Source: Lachnospiraceae bacterium
Lineage (GTDB): Bacteria > Bacillota > Clostridia > Lachnospirales > Lachnospiraceae
NCBI GenBank assembly: GCA_910575565.1
Contig: CAJTFL010000034.1
Location: 1 to 37,659, forward strand
DNA length: 37,659 nucleotides
Reading direction: 5' to 3'
Shown here: positions 31,719-37,659 of the stretch, one piece after another
Layout of the letters: every line of letters starts with the position of its first letter
How positions within the stretch are numbered: position 1 is the stretch's first letter
Position numbers and translations under genes: made by a program
The notes under the pieces: generated by a model
What the model was told of the DNA's origin: nothing
Databases searched by the model: none
What the model saw: only the letters and a program-made list of their open reading frames with translations

Positions 31719-31835
31719 TTTCCTTACCTTTCATAAAAGTAGGACGCATAGAGTGGTGTTCTATTGCGCCCTGACAAGATATAACTGTTTTATTGTAATT
31801 GCGGCAATGGTGATCATAACAAACTTGATTTTTAT

Positions 31836-32435
31836 TTATGAGGAACTTATGAGCAATTCTTTATATTGCTGATCGGTTAATAAATGCTTTAATACATTCA
31901 TTGACTGCACATATTGGTTTTCATAGTGGGAAAATGTGTCTGTTTTTTGTAACTGGAAGCCCAGACGGATATATAATAAAATGGCAATATAACTCCAGGG
32001 CTGTGTATGGATATACACTGGAAATTCGTTTCGTTCCTGAAAAATGCCCAGCACTTTCTGGCAAAGTGCCTTCCCTAACCCTTTTCCCTGCTGCTTAGGA
32101 GAAACAATCAGCCAATGGAGGGAAGCTACTGTTTGTTTCCCTTTATTGTCTTTCCATGCAATACAGGAACCAACAACTTCATCTTCCTGATTCAATATAA
32201 AAACACATCGTTCTTTTAGAGCATGGATGTTCTGGCAGTATTTTGATAAGAAATAATTCTCCGCTATAGCCAATGTTTGAAAGTCACCAATCTCATACTC
32301 CAATTTTGCCCAGGCTTTTTCGTCACCAGTTTGATAATTTCTGAAATAGAAACCTTGGGGTAAAACAATTTTTGAAGGGGTATAGTTATTACATTTAAGA
32401 ATCGTATTGTAAAATGGGATGGCCCTATTAAGCAT
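31836..32435 (-). CDS. GNAT family N-acetyltransferase
   Basis: A 199-residue acetyltransferase. Motif A follows the strand LHWLIVSPK, with Q116-G-K-G-L-G121 as the acetyl-CoA loop. VYIHTQPWSYIAILLYIRLG is the late motif region and the C-terminus is helical. AAAGGAG is 6 nt before the ATG. It lies at the edge of the AT-rich cargo block, between ICE backbone genes and the FRG gene. The substrate is unknown. Confidence 0.8.
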   Translation of the reverse strand: MLNRAIPFYNTILKCNNYTPSKIVLPQGFYFRNYQTGDEKAWAKLEYEIGDFQTLAIAENYFLSKYCQNIHALKERCVFILNQEDEVVGSCIAWKDNKGKQTVASLHWLIVSPKQQGKGLGKALCQKVLGIFQERNEFPVYIHTQPWSYIAILLYIRLGFQLQKTDTFSHYENQYVQSMNVLKHLLTDQQYKELLISSS

Positions 32436-32516
32436 AAGCTTCTCCTTTTTATTCCATATATTTCTGTTAATTATACTTAATATTCCCTTAATTTTACCAT
32501 AAACGAAGTTCTACTT

Positions 32517-33425
32517 TCAATATTTTATTTTTTTACATTGCTCAACTATATTTTTACAAACAATATCTATGTTATCAGAAAACAATGTCGCCTCCGATAT
32601 TCCTAAAAACTCTAATTTCTTACGAATATTAGATTTTCCTTCTTTTTTAATAATAAATCTTCCTTTTATTTGTTTATTGTCCTTTTCGATTGCTTTAATT
32701 ACTTTATTAAAGTAAAGCTTCTGTCCTTTCTCTTCAGTTATTTCATTGGGAAACAATATGTAAAAACCCTGTTGTATCTTTTGCCTTTCAATTTGTTCAG
32801 ATGCACGGACAAACAACAGATCATTACAACAATCTTTTATCCACATTCCACCTGTTTCATCATTTTTATCAGCTAATATACTTTTTTGTTCAATAAAATA
32901 TGGTTGCTCAACAACATTCTTAAAAAAATTTGAAAGAGAAGTATTTGTTCCAAATGCAAACTTATATGATTCTGCTATAGCATTAATAATTGGGTAATTT
33001 GCTCTATCACTATCGTTATATTCAAAGACAAATACTTCTCCATCTTTTTTTTCATCTGATATAGCAAAAAATAAAGCTACAAGAGGATTTAAAGTTACAT
33101 CTAACAACCTGGTGGGTATTCCATAATGTTGTAATAATGCTAATAACTCAATAGGTAATAAATCTGAATTAAATATATGTGGTAATTTATATTTTGCCAT
33201 TGCTATTAAATTTCTTTCTTGATCTAAAATAGAAATATCACAAGAAAATTTTCTTTCCCTTCCAATTGAAGGTATTAATTCATAATGTGTACTTGCTTGT
33301 CCTCTAAAGGCTAATCCTACATGATGAGTAGTTTCCCAGTTATTATTATATTTTTCTATATCCTCTTGTATTTTAAATAAATAATCTAAAAAATCTTCAA
33401 TCGTTTCTATTATTACTTTATTCAT
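32517..33425 (-). CDS. FRG-domain protein
   Basis: A 302-residue protein with the FRG domain in its first half: the namesake F40-R41-G42 in VGLAFRGQAS, then LALLQHYGIPTRLLDVTLNP, LVALFFA (about 95-121). FRG domains occur in bacterial toxins and defence-associated genes; their biochemical activity is not settled. The C-terminal half is unrecognised. GAGG lies 7 nt before the ATG. Base composition is far more AT-rich than the ICE backbone, implying separate acquisition. It is co-oriented with the small basic gene and the RES gene upstream. Confidence 0.8.
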   Translation of the reverse strand: MNKVIIETIEDFLDYLFKIQEDIEKYNNNWETTHHVGLAFRGQASTHYELIPSIGRERKFSCDISILDQERNLIAMAKYKLPHIFNSDLLPIELLALLQHYGIPTRLLDVTLNPLVALFFAISDEKKDGEVFVFEYNDSDRANYPIINAIAESYKFAFGTNTSLSNFFKNVVEQPYFIEQKSILADKNDETGGMWIKDCCNDLLFVRASEQIERQKIQQGFYILFPNEITEEKGQKLYFNKVIKAIEKDNKQIKGRFIIKKEGKSNIRKKLEFLGISEATLFSDNIDIVCKNIVEQCKKIKY

Positions 33426-33615
33426 AAAATAACCTCATTTATGTGAATTATAACCAGACTAAAATTAAATTCTAGCTGTTATATCTATATTCTTATTTAC
33501 AAGTTAATTGCTATTGTTATGACACAAGCAATGCCTATAAAAAAATATTGTAAGTAATAATATATACTATATACTTGGTTATTTACAATACTTTCAAAAT
33601 CAAGATGAAAAACGC

Positions 33616-33643
33616 ACCGCCCAGTACTAGAGCACTAGGCGGT
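33616..33643 (-). terminator. Terminator of the small basic gene
   Basis: On the - strand ACCGCC-x-AGT arms fold around an 8-nt loop and are followed by GCGTTTTTC. It lies 7 bp after the stop codon of the gene at 33650-33781, so that gene is transcribed independently of the FRG gene. Confidence 0.7.
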
Positions 33644-33649
33644 CTGAAA

Positions 33650-33781
33650 CTATTTTACATGAATAGTTTTAGAGATGGTTCTGGTTGAGTGACCATTATT
33701 TATTGTGGTACGAACTCTAATATTTCCATTGCTGGTAATCCTAGCAGAAGAATTAATACTAACTTTCACTCTTTTACCCAT
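33650..33781 (-). CDS. 43-residue basic Ser/Thr/Asn-rich protein
   Basis: MGKRVKVSINSSARITSNGN, then IRVRTTINNGHSTRTISKTI and HVK: an alternating polar/beta-branched sequence with many Arg/Lys, likely beta-rich and nucleic-acid binding. GAAAGGAGGATTTCAG gives a strong start; a second possible start six codons upstream has its own GGGAGG. It has its own terminator, so it is a genuine short transcription unit between the FRG and RES genes. It could be an antitoxin or small regulator; no family is recognised. Confidence 0.55.
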   Translation of the reverse strand: MGKRVKVSINSSARITSNGNIRVRTTINNGHSTRTISKTIHVK

Positions 33782-33988
33782 CTGAAATCCTCCTTTCATA
33801 ATATTTCCTCCCGAATATCTAGTAGCAAACATTCGTTCACTACTGGATATAGTGTATATTAAAAGAAAAATTTTGTCAATATAAATTTTGAAAAATATTT
33901 ATTTAAAAAATATGGGGCAATAGGAATAATTTTTGAAACTAAATTTTCATGTATTCAACAATAAAATTTATTACTTAGTATAAAATTT

Positions 33989-34732
33989 CTATCTTTCTCT
34001 TCGTACTACCTTGCTATTAATGCATTTATTATTTTTATTTTCATCCCATAAAGCAATATTAAATTTATTTGTATAAAAAGAATCGTATTTTATGCCAGAA
34101 ATATCACTTCTTTTTTTAACAATATCTAAAAAATTTAAGGGAATAATATAATCCTGATTTTTATAATCTGGAGCTGTCAAATATTCCTTAATAATAATAT
34201 AAAATGCCCTAATATCACAGGCATAATTACTTAAAAAAAACTGTACTGTTTCATCAGAAAACAGATTAGCTAGTCCATCAGAAACCGTAATTGTAAAATC
34301 CATTATTTTTATCTTGTTGTTTATCATGCATTCAGCAACCGAAATATAATCATCTTTACCTACTTTTAGTTCTCTGCATGAAGTTTCTACATCTTCTGCC
34401 AAGTAAAGAACTTGTTCACCTATGTGATTCGCCCTTCCATTCTCTTTTATTTTTTCTACAGGTGCTACACCTGAATATTGGACATTATATCCTCTTACGG
34501 GTATACCATTATTTCTAATAATTCCGGTGTCTTCTTTATCATTTTTTTCAATTTTTCTTGCTCTATAATAAATGCTATTATTAATTTCTGTTATGGGTAT
34601 ATATTTTATTATTTGTTGAAACAATTCTTGGTTTTTTTCTTTTTTTCTACCATTTAGACTTTCAAAACTAAATTGCTTAATACTAAGACGAGTAAAAAGC
34701 ACATCAACCGTATTCATTTTAAAATCACACAT
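33989..34732 (-). CDS. RES-domain protein
   Basis: A 247-residue protein with RES features: YRAR (56-59) and the block GRANHIGEQVLYLAEDVETS, CREL (99-122), whose Arg, Glu and Ser residues correspond to the family's active site, then VAEC and IMDFTIT strands. RES toxins of toxin-antitoxin pairs degrade NAD+. No Xre/DUF2384-type antitoxin is adjacent, so it may be a solitary or defence-type effector. GGAGTG precedes the chosen ATG. It is strongly AT-rich like the FRG gene. The C-terminus (SDISGIKYDSFYTN) fits longer RES variants. Confidence 0.75.
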   Translation of the reverse strand: MCDFKMNTVDVLFTRLSIKQFSFESLNGRKKEKNQELFQQIIKYIPITEINNSIYYRARKIEKNDKEDTGIIRNNGIPVRGYNVQYSGVAPVEKIKENGRANHIGEQVLYLAEDVETSCRELKVGKDDYISVAECMINNKIKIMDFTITVSDGLANLFSDETVQFFLSNYACDIRAFYIIIKEYLTAPDYKNQDYIIPLNFLDIVKKRSDISGIKYDSFYTNKFNIALWDENKNNKCINSKVVRRER

Positions 34733-34900
34733 TTTTATCACTCCATTTAATATCAAGTCCTTAATTTACATTTCTAAATATCATACCACAATCTTATATA
34801 CAATTCTATCACATTTTTAAAAAACTTGAAATTATCCCCAATACACAATTTTCAAAACCTTGTGCTGTTCTTACCCCATAATAAAAATAAGGTTTTTTCT

Positions 34901-35347
34901 CTACCTTCCGGCATTTCTTTGATGATAATCTTTACCATTGTTTTTGGCTTTGTCAGGAGCTTTTCTGGCATCACGGGTACTTCCCCGCTTGTTTTCTTTT
35001 AAATATTTCCGTACAGAAGTGTGGAGTTCCTTTTGGTCTGCAGTTATGCTCCATTTTAATTCAATTCCCTTAATTGTCGCCTGGATTTTTCTCTGTACCA
35101 CCGGATCGACAAAACCGTTCTGAAGTTCAAACCGGGACGCTGCGATTTCTCTGATTTGTGCCTGCACCTCCGGCGTATTTCCTGCATGGTAAGCATAGTT
35201 GCAAAGCAGGTTCTTTTCCTCCATGCCAAACAATGTACGGTTTTGTTCTTTCTCCATCTGAACCATCATCTTTTCTGCCCATTTGAAGGGAAATCCATTG
35301 GCCTGTGTCTGGATATTATCAATTTCCTTCTTTTCGTTCACGCCCAT
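34901..35347 (-). CDS. ICE hypothetical protein overlapping topB
   Basis: A 148-residue hydrophilic, largely helical protein (ANGFPFKWAEKMMVQMEKEQ in the first half; a Lys/Arg-rich tail, KYLKENKRGSTRDARKAPDK). It overlaps the topoisomerase 3' end by 29 bp, which indicates translational coupling within the conjugation region. The start may be ATG 35347 or a GTG two codons later, since the GAAGG site is very close to the first. No function is recognised. Confidence 0.6.
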   Translation of the reverse strand: MGVNEKKEIDNIQTQANGFPFKWAEKMMVQMEKEQNRTLFGMEEKNLLCNYAYHAGNTPEVQAQIREIAASRFELQNGFVDPVVQRKIQATIKGIELKWSITADQKELHTSVRKYLKENKRGSTRDARKAPDKAKNNGKDYHQRNAGR

Positions 35348-37184
35348 CACCTTCTTTTCTTTGCTTAAATTCCAGTTTAAAGTTTACATATTTCCCACCA
35401 GTGTCCTCCATCACCACCATTGCATCATAGCAAACGCCTTTTTTCTCTGAATAAAGCCCTGTCATTTTTACTTTTCCGTGGGTTAGAAAACCCGCTACTA
35501 CTTCTTTGGTCAGTTCCTTACGTTTACTGCGAAAATACGGGTTATCTTTCCACAGAACAAACCCACAGGGCGGGGATGCACGGAAACCGGAGCAGAAAAA
35601 GCTTTTCTTCCCTTCATAGACGGCTTTCCCACATCGGGGGCATTTCCCTATAGGTTCCCTTTCCGGCGGAGAGAGGGCATTCTTTTTTTCTGGCACGGCT
35701 GCATGATAAGTATGAACCAGATTTTCCACCATCTGAATAATCCCATCCATAAATTTTTCCGGGGTAAGGTTTCCTTTTTCTACTTCCTTTAAGTTAGCTT
35801 CCCACTCTGCCGTCAGTTTTGCCGATTTAATGGAATCCGGCAGTAAATCCGTTAATTCTATTCCCTTTTGGGTCGGGATAAGCTGTTTTCCCTTGCGCTC
35901 TGCAAATCCGCCTTTGACCAGCTTTTCAATAACGCCTGCACGGGTAGCCGGTGTCCCTAAGCCTTTGCGTTCTGCATCCTCAATCTGTGAAAATTCTTCT
36001 GAACCGGCCATTTCCATTGCCCGAAGAAGTGTGCCTTCGGTATAGCGTTTTGGCGGACTTGTTTTGCCTTCCCGCAGGGAAATATCCTTTGGGCTAAGAC
36101 TTTGATCCTCCTTTAATTCAGGAAGTGGCACAGGTGTTTTTTCTTCTTCATGGGATTTACTTGATTTTTTCTGCGAACCAAGAAAAGTGCGTTCTATCTG
36201 CTTAAACCCTGGCGAAATCTCTGTCCGTCCGCTGGCAGTAAATAAAAGGTCTTGACAATCCAGAACGACCGATGTGTCGGCATAAATGAAACTATCCGGG
36301 CAGACTGCACATAAAAGCCGGGTTCCGATCAGAAAAAGGAGGCTTCGCTCGCTGCCGGGAAGGGCAGCAAGGTCAGCTCCTGCAATTCCCCTGGTTGAAA
36401 TAATCGCATGATGGTCACTGACTTTCGTGTTGTTAATAACATTTCCATGATCTATCTTTCCCGAAAAGTCTTGGATAAACGGCAACGCATCAGCTACAGT
36501 CTGACACAAGCCAGGAAGTCCATCCGCCATATCTTCTGTCAGGTAACGGGAATCCGTGCGGGGGTAGGTAACAAGTTTCTTTTCGTATAAAAGCTGGAGA
36601 TTGTCCAGGGTTTGCTGGGCGGTAAATCCGTAGATTTGATTGGCTTCCCGCTGAAGGGTAGTCAAATCATAAAGTTTTGGCGGGTTTTCCCGTTTTTCCT
36701 GGCGTGTTACGGATTGGACAGTAACCGGCAGCCCCAAACAGGATTTCCGAAGCTTTTCTGCTTCTGGTTTGTGGGAGTAACGGCTGCTGTAAGCGCAAAA
36801 ATCACCCAAATTCAGTTCTATCTGGTAGAACTTTTCTTTTTTAAATCCTAAGACAGATTTTTCTTTTTCCACCAGAAGGGCAAGGGTAGGGGTCATTACC
36901 CGGCCAATGGTTAAGGTTTTCCCTCCATACAGACAGGTAAACAGCCTTGTCCCGTTAATGCCCACCAGCCAATCCGCCTTAGCCCGGCAGAGTGCTGCCT
37001 GATAAAGATGTTCATAATCTTTTCCGGGAAGCAGATGAGAAAAACCATCCTGGATTGCCCGATCCTCCATGGAGGAAATCCACAGCCGTTTAAACGGTTT
37101 TTTACATCCTGCCAGATGATAAACCAAACGGAAAATCAATTCCCCTTCCCGGCCTGCGTCTGTTGGATAGTTGGAATAGGTGAC
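35319..37184 (-). pseudogene. topB: DNA topoisomerase III, 5'-truncated
   Basis: 621 codons of a type IA topoisomerase. The frame opens VTYSNYPTDAGREGELIFRL, i.e. at the second acidic cluster of the TOPRIM domain, so about 100-150 N-terminal residues including the first catalytic Glu are missing. The rest is intact: active-site Tyr in LVTYPRTDSRYL, the toroid domains (YTEGTLLRAMEMAG, GLGTPATRAGVIEKL) and a zinc ribbon (CPRCG, CSG). Immediately upstream is TAA followed by the end of a serine recombinase gene, so a mobile element has cut topB here. ICE topB proteins normally support DNA transfer. The missing part should lie beyond the right edge. Confidence 0.85.
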
Positions 37185-37198
37185 TTAGAAAATATCCA

Positions 37199-37552
37199 TT
37201 ATTCAAGGGTTTCCAGTGCCCCTATGAACTTGTAATGGATAGTAAGTCGTTGAATTTTCTGCCCGTCAACTTCTACGGGTTCAGAAACAAGAATTTTTTC
37301 TATAAGTTGGTTGATTATCTTAAAATTGAGTTCCGTTATTCCTGCATAACCGCTTATCTGCTCTGCAAAATGCTCAATGGAAGATAACTGTTCTTTGTCC
37401 GCTATGGCACTTTTTTCAAGTTCCTTTATCTTGGCTGTCAGTTCTTCCTGCTCGCTGTCAAATCGTGCCGACAGCATTTGGAAACGCTTTTCTGTTATCA
37501 GTTCCCTTGTCAAGTCCTCATACAGTTTGGCATACAGGTTTTCTGTTACCAT
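37199..37552 (-). pseudogene. Serine recombinase C-terminal fragment
   Basis: A 117-codon piece with the coiled coil (LYEDLTRELITEKRFQMLSA, RFDSEQEELTAKIKELEKSA) and DUF4368-type tail (LIEKILVSEP, IQRLTIHYKFIGALE) of a TndX/TnpX-type recombinase. It has its own ATG but a stop codon immediately upstream in frame, and the preceding sequence does not resemble a recombinase, so the catalytic part is gone. It ends 14 bp from the topB break, the position expected for this family's gene relative to its element end. It therefore marks the boundary of a third serine-recombinase element. Confidence 0.75.
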
Positions 37553-37626
37553 TCACAGCCATTTTAATTTCTGATGTTTAATGAATTCCCACTGGGGCTT
37601 TTTTATTGGCATAATGCGCTGCTTTT

Positions 37627-37658
37627 AGTGGTTGTATTTATTAATAAATATAGCCACT
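37627..37658. repeat. 16-bp near-perfect palindrome at the right edge
   Basis: AGTGGTTGTATTTATT is followed directly by AATAAATATAGCCACT; the arms are complementary except for two positions that become G-T pairs. No loop separates them, so it is likelier a protein-binding dyad or element end than an RNA terminator. Confidence 0.55.
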
Positions 37659-37659
37659 G

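Overview
The window looks like gut Firmicutes DNA, most likely a Clostridia/Lachnospiraceae genome. The basis is moderately low GC, strong AGGAGG-type ribosome binding sites, TTGACA/TATAAT promoters, and the families present: TndX/TnpX-type large serine recombinases with TnpW, a Cys-rich KTR protein, ICE-type topoisomerase III, and MobC/RepA mobilization genes. Almost everything is accessory DNA, and the window reads as a nested stack of mobile elements and their fragments. Family names come from motif recognition by eye; no database search was run.

Layout. (1) 1-3.6 kb: a GNAT / methyltransferase-like / GNAT trio on the + strand, then on the - strand a transglutaminase-fold protein overlapping a small gene that carries an in-frame stop. 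(2) 3.6-12.4 kb: an integrative mobilizable element (IME): divergent XRE repressor with CAC-N4-GTG operators, excisionase, tyrosine integrase, MobC, RepA-like ATPase and a hairpin-rich oriT-like segment. Its integrase gene is split by a 5,058 bp insert (5513-10570) carrying a KAP P-loop NTPase, a RhuM-family protein, a Fic-fold protein with a degenerate active site, and a short serine-recombinase-like scrap. Deleting the insert restores an in-frame 357-residue integrase. The relaxase expected after the oriT-like segment is missing. (3) 12.5-19.2 kb: one end of a serine-recombinase element: full-length recombinase, TnpW, two sigma-70 region 4 proteins, a 56-residue Cys/His protein, a run of strong hairpins, an XRE regulator, and a GntR/ABC/permease/KTR operon. 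(4) 19.27-22.88 kb: a complete RIT (recombinase-in-trio) element, with three overlapping tyrosine recombinase genes between two 150 bp inverted arms. (5) 23.1-29.2 kb: an HTH protein, response regulator, histidine kinase, FMN-binding lipoprotein-like protein, FtsX permease and ABC ATPase, all rightward. (6) 29.2-37.2 kb: recombination debris and ICE backbone on the - strand: a serine recombinase N-terminus joined to foreign sequence, a TnpW-like gene, an array of about ten consecutive palindromes, a truncated large ICE gene, ICE hypotheticals, an AT-rich cargo block (FRG-domain protein, small basic protein, RES-domain protein), and topB cut at its 5' end by the C-terminal piece of yet another serine recombinase.

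How the genes work together. The IME and the serine-recombinase element each have a mobility module but look decayed or interrupted, while the RIT element looks structurally intact. The passenger genes fall into three groups: envelope or drug-response transport (GntR-ABC and TCS-FtsX operons), putative defence or toxin proteins (KAP/RhuM/Fic and FRG/RES), and small-molecule modification (three GNATs and a methyltransferase-like protein). The observations most worth following are the integrase-splitting KAP/RhuM/Fic insert, the palindrome array at 30.1-30.44 kb, and the RIT element with its nested binding-site arms.
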